Source: Pectobacterium brasiliense (GTDB lineage Bacteria > Pseudomonadota > Gammaproteobacteria > Enterobacterales > Enterobacteriaceae). Taken from it: a stretch of DNA of 64,000 nt. Location of the stretch: the NCBI RefSeq assembly GCF_016950255.1, contig NZ_JACGFN010000001.1, positions 3,162,001-3,226,000 on the forward strand, read 5' to 3'. Each line of letters opens with the position of its first letter. Positions within the stretch are counted from its first letter, which is position 1. The notes under the pieces were generated by a model, which did no database searches, was not told the origin of the DNA, and saw only the letters and a list, made by a program, of their open reading frames with translations. The position numbers and the translations under genes are program-made. Shown piece after piece: positions 8,076 to 17,600 of the stretch.

Positions 8076-9284
8076 ATGAAAAAATTACTGGCTATAGGCA
8101 TTACACTGGCGCTGACATCATGGCAACTCTCGGCGCAGACGTTTGTGCTGACAGATGCTGAAAGCAGTGTTGAAAAGGGAAACTGGCAAATTGGCAGTGA
8201 TGCCCTGAAGATCAAAAGTCAGCATTTCAGCATTGAGCAAAAAGTCCTGCACGGCGGACGTCAGGAAGGCAGTAAAGTGATCACGATTACCAGTCAGGAC
8301 GGCCTGAAAATTGCCCTCAGCCCGACGCGAGGGATGAACTTGCTGCATGTGACGGGCAAAAACATCCGTTTGGGGTGGGATTCGCCGGTTGATGAGGTCG
8401 TCAACCCGAATACCATCAATCTGGAAAGCCGTAACGGACTGGGCTGGCTGGAAGGTTTCAATGAGATGATGGTGCGCTGCGGCTTCGAATGGACGGGGCA
8501 CCCGGTCGTCAGCGAGGGCATGATCTATACCCTGCACGGCCGCGCGGGAAACACGCCAGCGTCAAAAGTGGTGGTGGAAGTCAGCGATACCGCACCGCAC
8601 ACCATTACGGTGCGCGGCCTGCTGAAGGAAAACAGCTTCAAGAAGTCGAATCTAGAAACCTGGACCGAGCTGCGCTACGTCCCTGGCAGCGAGTCGTTTA
8701 CCGTGCACGATGTGCTGACCAACAAAGCCGACTACGCGCGCGACTATCAGATTATCTACCACAGTAATTTCGGTACGCCGATTCTGGAAGAAGGCGCGCG
8801 TTTCATTGCGCCGGTAAAAGACATTTCTCCGTTTAATGACCATGCCAAAGCAGGTCTGGCAACCTGGCAAACCTACAAAGGGCCGACAAAAGACTTTGAT
8901 GAAATGGTGTTCAACATTACACCGTATACGGATGCACAGGGTAAAACGCTGGCGGCACTGGTGAACAAGGCGGGAGATAAGGGCGTGTCTATTGCCTTTG
9001 ACACCCATCAACTGCCGCTGCTGACGCTGTGGAAAAACACGGATACGGAAAAACAGGGCTACGTCACGGGGATCGAACCCGGTACTAACTACGCCTATCC
9101 GGTTACGATTGAACGCGAACAAGGACGGGTCAAAAAGCTACAGCGCGGCCAGAGCACGACGTTTGAGCTGACATACAGCCTGTTGAGTAGCGCCGATGCG
9201 GTACAGAAAACGGAGCAGAAAGTGAAAGCCATTCAGGGTGACAACAAAACCACGCTGACGGAAAAACCCATCGCCATCGAGTAA
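8076..9284 (+). CDS. Secreted aldose 1-epimerase-like protein (DUF4432)
   Basis: A 402-residue protein with a Sec signal peptide (MKKLLAIGITLALTSWQLSA, cleavage likely before QTF), so periplasmic. The body matches the DUF4432 family, which shares the galactose-mutarotase-like beta-sandwich: LSPTRGMNLLHVTG, LGWDSP, GLGWLEGFNEMMVRCG, TLHGRAGNTPAS and the late GIEPGTNYAYP. Family members are linked to sugar catabolism but the substrate is not known. The ATG at 8067 abuts the AGAGGG Shine-Dalgarno, whereas 8076 has it nine bases upstream, so 8076 is preferred. The promoter carries a CRP site and two inverted repeats, consistent with a role in catabolism of plant-derived sugars; this is inference. 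The gene is monocistronic. Confidence 0.8.
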   Translation: MKKLLAIGITLALTSWQLSAQTFVLTDAESSVEKGNWQIGSDALKIKSQHFSIEQKVLHGGRQEGSKVITITSQDGLKIALSPTRGMNLLHVTGKNIRLGWDSPVDEVVNPNTINLESRNGLGWLEGFNEMMVRCGFEWTGHPVVSEGMIYTLHGRAGNTPASKVVVEVSDTAPHTITVRGLLKENSFKKSNLETWTELRYVPGSESFTVHDVLTNKADYARDYQIIYHSNFGTPILEEGARFIAPVKDISPFNDHAKAGLATWQTYKGPTKDFDEMVFNITPYTDAQGKTLAALVNKAGDKGVSIAFDTHQLPLLTLWKNTDTEKQGYVTGIEPGTNYAYPVTIEREQGRVKKLQRGQSTTFELTYSLLSSADAVQKTEQKVKAIQGDNKTTLTEKPIAIE

Positions 9285-9446
9285 CGCTATCTATGCCGGC
9301 CACAGAATCTGGTGGTCGGCCATCTCACGTCATGGTTACGCTGAGTCATTGTCACGTAACGCCATAATTATCTTTTCTTATCCGTTTTTTCATTTTACGC
9401 GTACCTTGAAGAAGGTATTTGTTACGTATTTGATCAGGGGATGAGG

Positions 9447-10358
9447 ATGTCGTTGAAAGATGCGCTGCTTGCGCTTTGTGTTGTCGTGCTATGGGGCGTG
9501 AACTTCGTGGTGATCAAGGTTGGGCTGAACGACATGCCGCCTTTCTTATTGGCAGGGCTACGTTTTTCGCTGGTGGCGCTCCCGGCAATTTTCTTTGTTC
9601 CTTTCCCACGTATTCCCCTGAAATGGCTGCTCGCCTATGGCATGACGATCAGCTTTGGTCAGTTTGGCTTCTTGTTCCTCGCCATTAAGCTGGGTATGCC
9701 TGCGGGGATTGCCTCGCTGGTGTTACAGGCGCAGGCCTTTTTTACCCTGCTGGTTGGCGCAGTCTTGCTGTCGGAAAAGCTACGTTGGAATCACGTTGTC
9801 GGCATTCTGGTGGCGGCGCTAGGGATGGTGGTGCTGGCAGAAGGTCGCACAGCGCTGCAAATGTCGTCCGGAATGACGACCACCACGCTGCTACTGACGC
9901 TGGCGGCGGCGCTGTCATGGGCGGTGGGCAACATCATCAATAAAGTGATCATGAGCCAAAACAGCGACGTGCGCATCATGTCACTGGTGGTGTGGGGAGC
10001 GCTGGTGCCTGTCGTGCCGTTTTTCATCAGCTCCTGGCTGTTTGAAGGTCGGGACGCGATTGTCCATAGTTTAACGACCATCCAACTGCCGACGATATTA
10101 TCTCTGGTTTATCTGGCATTTGCGGCAACCATCATCGGCTACGGGATTTGGGGAAGCTTGCTGGCGCGCTATGAAACCTGGCGTGTGGCACCCCTGTCGC
10201 TACTGGTGCCGGTGGTTGGGTTGGTCAGCGCCGCCGTGTTCCTCGGCGAATCTCTTTCACTGTTGCAGGTTGTGGGCGCGGTACTGATTATGGTCGGCCT
10301 GCTGGTGAATGTGTTTGGCGCGCGGTTACGTTCATGGCTACCCGTGCGGCACATGTGA
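9447..10358 (+). CDS. eamA: EamA, cysteine/O-acetylserine exporter (DMT family)
   Basis: A 303-residue inner-membrane protein of the drug/metabolite transporter superfamily with about ten hydrophobic segments in two EamA repeats. The N-terminus (LLALCVVVLWGVNFVVIKVG), GMPAGIASLVLQAQAFFTLL and YGIWGSLLARYETWRVAPLS closely match E. coli EamA (YdeD), which exports O-acetylserine and cysteine. An ATG six bases upstream (9441) touches the AGGGG ribosome-binding site, so 9447 is the better start. It stands alone between the DUF4432 gene and ggt. The substrate is taken from the E. coli protein; residue-level proof is not possible here. Confidence 0.88.
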   Translation: MSLKDALLALCVVVLWGVNFVVIKVGLNDMPPFLLAGLRFSLVALPAIFFVPFPRIPLKWLLAYGMTISFGQFGFLFLAIKLGMPAGIASLVLQAQAFFTLLVGAVLLSEKLRWNHVVGILVAALGMVVLAEGRTALQMSSGMTTTTLLLTLAAALSWAVGNIINKVIMSQNSDVRIMSLVVWGALVPVVPFFISSWLFEGRDAIVHSLTTIQLPTILSLVYLAFAATIIGYGIWGSLLARYETWRVAPLSLLVPVVGLVSAAVFLGESLSLLQVVGAVLIMVGLLVNVFGARLRSWLPVRHM

Positions 10359-10571
10359 ACCCTATGCCTCGCTATGGGGCGTATTTATCGTGCAGCGTCG
10401 CAAAGATAAGCGGCTATTTTCGCAATTTTTCATGTCTTTCCTACGCTTCTTACTGCTGCTGGTGAATTCGCTAAGCCGTGTCTGTTTATTGGCGTGGACT
10501 TTGCAGGTTAGCCAGGCAAGAGGGTAGGCAATAAAAGCAGTGATTGAAATCAACGGGATAAAGGGATCTGC

Positions 10572-12350
10572 ATGAGAATAAAAAACATAACATCGGGAAA
10601 ATGGTTGTTGTCACTGAGCGTGACGGCGCTGCTAGTGAGTGGAACCGTGCAGGCGGCGTCTGCCCCTGCGGTGGAAGCGAAAAACGGTATGGTGGTCAGC
10701 TCGCAATATCTGGCTTCGCAGATTGGCGTCGATATCCTGAAAATGGGCGGCAATGCGATTGATGCCGCTGTGGCCGTGGGTTACGCGCAGGCGGTGGTAA
10801 ATCCCTGCTGTGGCAATATCGGTGGCGGTGGATTTATGACGCTGCACCTGGCCGATGGGAAAGACACCTTTATCAACTTCCGTGAAACCGCACCCGCGGC
10901 GGCCAGCGCCAACATGTATCTGAATGCTGATGGGAGTGTGAAAAAAGACGCGAGCTTGTACGGTTATCTGGCCGCTGGCGTACCGGGAACGGTGCTGGGG
11001 CTGGATACCGCGCTGCAAAAATACGGCAAATTGACACGCGAACAGGTGATGGCACCGGCGATTAAACTGGCGCGTGAAGGCTTTGAGCTTACGCGAGCGG
11101 ATACCGATATTCTGGACACCACGGTAAAGCGTTTCAAAGCCGATCCTGAAGCGGCGCGTATTTTCCTGCGCCCTGACGGCAGCGCGTTGCAGCCCGGCGA
11201 TAAGCTGGTGCAAACCGATCTGGCGAATACGCTGGCGGCGATTGCCGCGAAAGGGCCGGATGCTTTCTACAAGGGCACGATCCCGCAGACGGTGGAGAAG
11301 GCGGCAAAGCAGGGCGGTGGCATTCTGACGGCAGCTGATTTTGCCAATTACCGCATTACCGAAACGGCACCGGTAACCTGTAACTATCGCGGTTATCAAT
11401 TTGTCTCTTCGCCGCCGCCCAGCTCCGGTGGCGTCACGATGTGTGAAATTCTCAATATTGTCGAAGGTTACGACATTAAATCGACAGGCTTCAATTCGGC
11501 AGCCACCGTGCATGTGCTGACGGAAGCGATGCGTCATGCGTACATGGACCGCAACACCTATCTCGGCGATCCGGCGTTTGTGAGTAATCCCGTCGAGCGC
11601 TTGTTGAGTAAGGACTACGCCGCTGAAATCCGCAAACAAATCGAACCGGAGAACGCGACGCCGTCCAAAAACGTACAGCCGGGGATTGGCCCGCACGAGC
11701 GGCCGGAAACCACGCACTATTCCATTGTAGATAATCAGGGCAATGCGGTATCCACCACGTATACCGTGAATGGGCGTTTTGGTTCGGTGGTGATCGCGCC
11801 GGGTACAGGCTTCTTCCTCAATAACGAAATGGATGATTTTACCGTGAAGGTTGGCGAGAAAAACCTGTACGGATTGGTGCAAGGAGAACGTAATTCAATC
11901 GCCCCCGGTAAGCGCCCACTTTCGTCCATGAGCCCGTCACTGGTGACGAAAGATGGTAAAGTATTCATGGTGCTCGGTTCACCCGGCGGTTCGCGTATTA
12001 TCACCATCACGCTGCAAACGGCGCTGAATATCATCGATCACGGCATGGCGCCGCAGGAAGCGGTGGACGCACCGCGCATCCACCATCAGTGGCTGCCGGA
12101 CGAGGTGTATTACGAACAGCGCGGGCTGTCTGCAGATACGCTGAACCTGCTGAAGCAGCGCGGCTACAAGATGGTGGAACAAACGCCTTGGGGTGCAGCG
12201 GAGCTGATTCTGGTCGGCTTGCTGGGTGCGGCGGGCGTGACGCCTGCGGATTCGGGCAATGACTCGGCGGTATCCGGCAAAGTGCGTGAAGGCTACCTGT
12301 ACGGCGCAAATGACATCCGCCGCCCGGCCGGGGCAGCGATAGGGTATTGA
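10572..12350 (+). CDS. ggt: Gamma-glutamyltranspeptidase (glutathione hydrolase)
   Basis: A 592-residue periplasmic Ntn-hydrolase precursor with a signal peptide (WLLSLSVTALLVSGTVQAAS). It hydrolyses or transfers the gamma-glutamyl group of glutathione and related peptides, after self-cleavage into large and small subunits. The predicted cleavage site and nucleophile is Thr380 in ETTHYSIVD. Other family signatures are GGNAIDAAVAVGYAQAV near the start, NIGGGGFMTLH, FRETAPAAA with the substrate-binding Arg, FFLNNEMDDF, and KRPLSSMSPSLV with the Ser pair that binds the gamma-glutamyl carboxylate. The length is normal. The 213 bases before it hold no other gene that I can see, and a hairpin follows the stop. 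Confidence 0.96.
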   Translation: MRIKNITSGKWLLSLSVTALLVSGTVQAASAPAVEAKNGMVVSSQYLASQIGVDILKMGGNAIDAAVAVGYAQAVVNPCCGNIGGGGFMTLHLADGKDTFINFRETAPAAASANMYLNADGSVKKDASLYGYLAAGVPGTVLGLDTALQKYGKLTREQVMAPAIKLAREGFELTRADTDILDTTVKRFKADPEAARIFLRPDGSALQPGDKLVQTDLANTLAAIAAKGPDAFYKGTIPQTVEKAAKQGGGILTAADFANYRITETAPVTCNYRGYQFVSSPPPSSGGVTMCEILNIVEGYDIKSTGFNSAATVHVLTEAMRHAYMDRNTYLGDPAFVSNPVERLLSKDYAAEIRKQIEPENATPSKNVQPGIGPHERPETTHYSIVDNQGNAVSTTYTVNGRFGSVVIAPGTGFFLNNEMDDFTVKVGEKNLYGLVQGERNSIAPGKRPLSSMSPSLVTKDGKVFMVLGSPGGSRIITITLQTALNIIDHGMAPQEAVDAPRIHHQWLPDEVYYEQRGLSADTLNLLKQRGYKMVEQTPWGAAELILVGLLGAAGVTPADSGNDSAVSGKVREGYLYGANDIRRPAGAAIGY

Positions 12351-12362
12351 GTTGAAAGAACG

Positions 12363-12389
12363 TCAGGGGAGGCTATTTGCCTCCCCTGA
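12363..12389. terminator. Hairpin between ggt and the convergent gene
   Basis: A perfect 10-base inverted repeat (TCAGGGGAGG, loop CTATTTG, CCTCCCCTGA) 12 bases after the ggt stop. No strong T run follows on either side, so termination is plausible but not certain. Confidence 0.55.
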
Positions 12390-12451
12390 TGCCAATGACG
12401 TAACGCCCTGCTATGAAGTAATCAGAGAAAAGGTGTGGCTGCTGATTTATT

Positions 12452-13459
12452 TCATTTCTGTAATTCGTAGACTTTGAACGTATTCTCGCTATCGATACCG
12501 ACTAGCTTATTTTCCCCAGCACGACGGAAGACGAAGTCATCTTTCTGACCGCGTGGAATACGAATCAGCTCATTATCAAGATGCGCCTTAACCGATGAAT
12601 TCCCCTTCATTTTCACCGTGCCATCTTGCGCGATAAACAGCTCGGGCCCACCGCTGCGCGTTACATAGTGTCCGACTGGCAAACCAGAGGCTGGGGAGGA
12701 AACGTCATTTTCCGTGAGTGACTGTAGAGCTTCGGCTTTTGGGCATCCTTTACTATTCCATTCCAGCGCATCGCAAGCCCGCTGTAGTGCATCTCGGGCG
12801 GCAAGATATTGTCCGCTACTCCACAATGCATTGGCGGCTTCATTACACATTTTCCCAGACAACCCAGTGCGACATGATTCAACAACGGTAGCGATCCATT
12901 CTGGCTCGAGTGGCATTGGTAAATTCAGATTCGTTGTTGCGGCTAATGCTTTTTTTATTCGATCGCCGGCAAAAGCAATGCTGTCCCACTGTTCACAAGC
13001 GGCGTAAATATTATCCAGGCATAGTTGTTTAAGTGTATTAACATCACTTTTCTGCATTAGCGTTGAGCATGCTGACATATTCCCCCAACACTGTTTACTT
13101 AATTCACTTTCTGGTTTTTTTACATTGTCACTACACTCTTTGGCTTCCGTTAATACATATTCCCCAGAGAAGTCTTTAAGTGTTTTACGGTCGGGGGAGA
13201 TATCAAAGTCTGACGTCATGAGTGATTCCATGGAGACCATGTCAACTTTGTTATCATTCAGAATATAGTGCGCTGTGATACGGTCATTTTTATACACTTT
13301 GTGTAATAGCTGAGTATTAATGACGTGAATTTCAAATCCACGATCGCTCGTATAAATACCGCAACTGAGTCCAGCGGATGATGGTTGGGCGAGGACGGGA
13401 AATGCGAAGATAGTTATGATGAAAAGGAAAAATGTACGTAACTGCATGAACAGAGACAT
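12452..13459 (-). CDS. Hypothetical secreted cysteine-rich protein
   Basis: A 335-residue protein that I do not recognise. It begins with a clear signal peptide (LRTFFLFIITIFAFPVLAQ) and so is likely periplasmic. The mature part contains about twelve cysteines, several paired within short intervals (SKQCWGNMSACSTLMQ; CLDNIYAACEQW; CRTGLSGKMCNEA; CDALEWNSKGC), suggesting disulfide-stabilised helical hairpins reminiscent of Sel1-like repeats. The last 70 residues look like a separate small beta domain (GHYVTRSGGPELFIAQDG). The ATG at 13459 has GGAGTG at a usual distance; Met5 is an alternative. It lies downstream of the CDI genes on the same strand, separated by an AT-rich gap of 220 bases in which I see nothing. 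No function is assigned. Confidence 0.7.
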   Translation of the reverse strand: MSLFMQLRTFFLFIITIFAFPVLAQPSSAGLSCGIYTSDRGFEIHVINTQLLHKVYKNDRITAHYILNDNKVDMVSMESLMTSDFDISPDRKTLKDFSGEYVLTEAKECSDNVKKPESELSKQCWGNMSACSTLMQKSDVNTLKQLCLDNIYAACEQWDSIAFAGDRIKKALAATTNLNLPMPLEPEWIATVVESCRTGLSGKMCNEAANALWSSGQYLAARDALQRACDALEWNSKGCPKAEALQSLTENDVSSPASGLPVGHYVTRSGGPELFIAQDGTVKMKGNSSVKAHLDNELIRIPRGQKDDFVFRRAGENKLVGIDSENTFKVYELQK

Positions 13460-13679
13460 CGTGTTTCACTCCATTGATGTGTGTATTTATTGCCGCGATC
13501 GCTTGGCAAGAGCACAAATCATACTCGTATAACTCTTCAATGGCGAACTTATTCTTTTAACTCATCAATAAAAGATAAGGTAATAATGTTACTATCACCC
13601 GACTTTACTTCTTCTACAATATATGTGTTCTAACTCTAATATTTTTATCTTATCTCGTTGTATCCATAGATTTTTTATC

Positions 13680-14006
13680 TTATTTTGGACCTTCCCAAAG
13701 GAGCTTCGACTTCATTTCTTTTGGAACCATTTCAAAAAGAGATGATATAAGTTCTTTTTGGCCGCTATAAGCTATTGAAATTTCATCGCTACAGTTTTCA
13801 ATATAATACCTTGCTTGATTGTTAAGAAAGTAGATGTCGTGATCTTCAAAGTCTGGCGTCAAGATCGTGTAAGCCAGGTTATGGATCAGTTCTGCTTCAT
13901 AGTAGCATGAACGATCGGTTCTTCCCTTATGTGACTGTACGTTCCGAATATAAGGGATAGCGAGGAGAAGCATTTTAACGTAGATTTCGTTTTTATTAAT
14001 TTTCAT
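13680..14006 (-). CDS. Small hypothetical protein near the CDI locus (possible orphan immunity)
   Basis: A 108-residue, probably cytosolic protein starting MKINKNEIYVKMLLLAIPYI, with no signal peptide and no motif that I recognise. It is AT-rich like the end of the CDI locus and reads in the same direction, but the strong hairpin at 14070-14100 separates it from cdiI. Small orphan immunity genes commonly accumulate behind cdiI, and its size and acidic character fit that, but there is no direct sequence evidence. GGAT stands in front of the ATG as a weak ribosome-binding site. Confidence 0.55.
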   Translation of the reverse strand: MKINKNEIYVKMLLLAIPYIRNVQSHKGRTDRSCYYEAELIHNLAYTILTPDFEDHDIYFLNNQARYYIENCSDEISIAYSGQKELISSLFEMVPKEMKSKLLWEGPK

Positions 14007-14069
14007 TTTTATCCGTTTTTTATTAATTGAAATAACAAGGGTAACTTAATAATTTTTTTATTATTTAAA

Positions 14070-14100
14070 TAACCCTGAGCCTATGGCAGGCTCAGGGTTA
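14070..14100 (-). terminator. Terminator of the cdiBAI operon
   Basis: TAACCCTGAGCC and GGCTCAGGGTTA form a perfect 12-base stem with a seven-base loop, 23 bases beyond the cdiI stop. The flanks are A/T-rich. This is the strongest hairpin in the region and marks the operon end. Confidence 0.75.
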
Positions 14101-14122
14101 TGATTTTTATATTATTATCATG

Positions 14123-14611
14123 CTATCTCAGCCAAAATGGCAGATCATCAGGCCCCAGCGCATCATACTGTTCGAGGGGGCGATTTTTATCTTCGATAAA
14201 CCAAGGTAAGTCAGAAATAACGGTTTTTACAGGGACGTAAGTGCCAAAGTCATGATAAAAAGATTCGGAAGATTTTACGGCATTATAAAAATTTTTAAAA
14301 TGCTCTGAAAAAATGGTAGCCAAGTTACCTTTATCAAGGCATAAAGTTGATAAACTAATATTCCCACCAATATCATCCCAATTTATTTCTGTGGGTAAAG
14401 TACGGCTAAATAGCGCCTCTACCTGAAGTGCTTGCTCGGAAGCTAGATGAAGATCATTTTTTTCCAAGTAGCGACGATAAAGTCCATCAGTCAACAAACT
14501 GGTACTCATCCCTGAAGTGATCTGCGCTATGCATTGGAAAAAAATATACATATCAAGAGATGTACCGCAATTGTAGACGGTATGCCCACCATGGAATCCT
14601 ACGTTTTTCAT
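14123..14611 (-). CDS. cdiI: CdiI-type immunity protein
   Basis: A 162-residue cytosolic protein (begins MKNVGFHGGHTVYNCG, ends LGPDDLPFWLR) whose ATG overlaps the cdiA stop by four bases, so the two are translationally coupled. That position, directly after the toxin-encoding end of cdiA, is where the cognate immunity gene always lies in cdiBAI loci. The protein is expected to bind and neutralise the adjacent CdiA C-terminal nuclease in the cytosol and so protect siblings. The sequence gives no catalytic motif. The assignment rests on position and size; specific pairing is inferred. Confidence 0.75.
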   Translation of the reverse strand: MKNVGFHGGHTVYNCGTSLDMYIFFQCIAQITSGMSTSLLTDGLYRRYLEKNDLHLASEQALQVEALFSRTLPTEINWDDIGGNISLSTLCLDKGNLATIFSEHFKNFYNAVKSSESFYHDFGTYVPVKTVISDLPWFIEDKNRPLEQYDALGPDDLPFWLR

Positions 14612-17600
14612 TTCGTCATGAATCCTATATCTGTCGCACTAAGTATGTTATTTGATTTGGTTACAATTTCTTTGATGATCGCACTCTTTTGAGCATCAGT
14701 CACAGTCTGCCCGCGTATATCAATAATAACTTCCTGCTTCATTCCTGCAGGTAAATTCATCTGACGTTCAATGGCTTGCTTTGATACATTGTTAATTAAC
14801 CCGCTTTGGTTAGTCGTAAGGTTATAATTTTTTACCTCTATACTGCAAATTGTACCTAAACACCAGTCTGGGCGTACGCTGCCTGCTGTGCCGTGCGGGA
14901 CCTCTTTACCGCCTTTAAAGCTGACCTGTTCACGCCAACCTTCTCCTAGATTTTTACCTACGTCAGTCTCCGACTTTCTCCAGGAAGGACGTTCTATCAG
15001 TGCAATTTCACTTTTAACCGTTTCAAACGCCGCTTCGGCCTCTTTAACTTTCCCTGAGTCTAGATATTTTCTAGCCTGCTTTATTGCCGCCTTACCCGCT
15101 ACTCCGAGGCCTGGGACAATCGCCGCTGCGGTTAAAAGATAATCAAGAGAGGTTTGCGCTTCTAATGCACTTTTGATCCCCCCTGCGACAGGTGTAAAGT
15201 CCATGATCATCATGACCGCAGCCATGCGGGCGTCAACACGTTCCTGTGCCGCTTTATCTCCTCCCTTCGCCGCTTCTATGTCGTTGGCATTTTCCTGAAA
15301 CATTTGGTCAATCTCATGTTCCAGAAAATTGTATCGGTAGGTTATTTCAGCAGCATTGGCTGCACTATTCACTCCTCCGGGCGAATTGGTGGCAATTGCG
15401 CCAGCCAGAGAACCGATAACTCGGGATATTAACGCACTGGTTTCGTCCTGCTGGGTGATTTTGAGAAGCGTAACGACTTGTTTATCAAGCTCGCTTTTGT
15501 ATTTTGGTTCAAACAAACTACTTCCCATTACTGCGCCAGCTAGCTCTGCCGCCAGCGCACCAGCCGCAGCGCCTTTAACGTCACCACCACTGATTTCAGC
15601 AGCGATACCTGCGACAACAGCATGGCTGAGGGCTTTGCCCGGTACGTCAAGGACTGTACCGTTATCCCCAATAAATTTTGCCCCTTCAGCATTAATCTGG
15701 CTGCCGACGTTACTCAAGAGTGCCGTGGTGAAATTATCTTTGAAGCTACCGCCGTTAATCGCGGTACCGATGCTGGAGCTGATCACTGACTGTCCGGCGA
15801 CGCGTTGCGCCACCTTACTCCAGTCACCGTTGCTGAGCATAGGTAGTCTGGTTTGGGTTGGACTTGCGCCTGTGTTGCTGATTTTTAATACGCTGTCGAA
15901 ACCAGCCAGCGCACCACCCACAGCCATTGAAGTCACCAGTGACTTAACGGAAGCACTGTTACCCAGTGTTTGCATGGTTTTGGTAAGGTTACCTTTGTTG
16001 TCGACTAGTGCGACTGCTGCTTGTGAGGTCAGAGCTGTCATACCTGAGTAAACTGCACCGGACATCACAGTGGCTGTCATTCCGGTCGCACCAGCGGCAT
16101 TGACCGTCGCTGTTGCTGCCATTCCTGCCAGACCAGCACCTGCGGTTACTGCTGCAACGGCAATGGCAATTACGGCACCCACCACTGGATTCAAACTTTG
16201 GGTGGTATGGTTCCAATTGGTGTAGGCATCTTGCACCGCGTTCCATTGCACATCTTTACGGGTATTCAACCCTTTTAGCCACGTCGCCCCTGGAGTATTG
16301 CTGAGAGTCAGTAACGCATTTTGCAGTGATTGAGCATTGCGTGTTTTTACGTCAGCAGAAATCCCTGTTGCGGCATCAACGGTAAACTGTCCGCCAGCAT
16401 GGATTGAGGGTAATAGCCAGGTGTCTTTGGTGTATCCCCTGTCGGAGTTTTTAATGAAAAAACCTTTCGATGTGGTGATGGTTTGCTCGAACGTGGTATT
16501 TTTTACCGCCTTAAAGATAACTTTACCTTGAGTACTGGTGAGTTTAGCGTTCTTACCTGCCTCTATTTTGCTCGCTTCATAGATGCTGTCATCACGGCTA
16601 AGCAGATTGATGTCGCTTCCGGCAGTAAACTCGGTCACCTTATTGCTGACATTATGGTATGTCCGTTTGCCCTTTTTCTTTTTGCCATACCAAGTGCGGC
16701 TGCTGGATTCTTGTTCATAATGGTTGGTTTCTTCCATGGCTTGCGCATACAGAAACCCTCCTTTAGCAGCCACGTCCATTGCGCCTTTTGCAACTAAACT
16801 TGTGGCCTGAAATAAGATGCTGCTGCTAGATAAAAGCGTCAGCACACCACCACTATTTAACACGACATTTTGTTGTGTCGTTGATTCATTAAATTCGTTA
16901 TTTCCTTCGCGCATCGCGTAATTTTTCAGTGCGTTAAATTCCATCTTCCCACGGGAACTTAACGTCATATCCCCTATTGAGGATAATGAGCTTCCGGATG
17001 CAATGAGAGCGCCATTTGTCGCAAGAGTAAGATTTCTCCTCGCATTAATCTGAGTGATAACATGGCGATCGTCTCTATTTTCTTCGTCGGGGGTGGCGAT
17101 GGCAGAATACGCGGTAGAGAGTAATGAAAGAGTGCTGCCAGCCAAGAGCGTAATATTACTGGCGGATAGATTTGCTGATTTAATATTAATTTCACCTCCC
17201 GAGTTTATCAGTAAATCCCCGGTGCTAAGCCGGCTTGATAATGAAGGTGTACGTGTTGATGGCAAAAACTCATTGTAGATATTACCTACGGTTTTAACAT
17301 CAATGGTTACCATGCCGTTGGCAATTAAATCAATACCTTTCCCGGCAGTAAGGGATACACCTGATAAGGTAATATTACCTTTTGCTTTGGCAAGAATGTT
17401 ATAGTCTGTAAATAAATAATTTAGCTTAAAAAATGCATCGTCAAATATTTTTTTATTATTCTCTTGAGTTGTTTCTATTCCTCGTTGATGAGTAATTAGA
17501 TCATGAATTGAATTGCTTATAGTAAGGTCTTTTCCTGCAACAAATACTGTATTTTGGTTATTTCTAAAGCTAACCCCAGATAGTTTTATATTTCCTCCTG

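Noticed and set aside
10632..11882. A 416-codon minus-strand open frame opposite ggt
   Set aside because: Arg/His-rich low-complexity translation typical of the antisense of a GC-rich gene; ggt itself is unmistakable.
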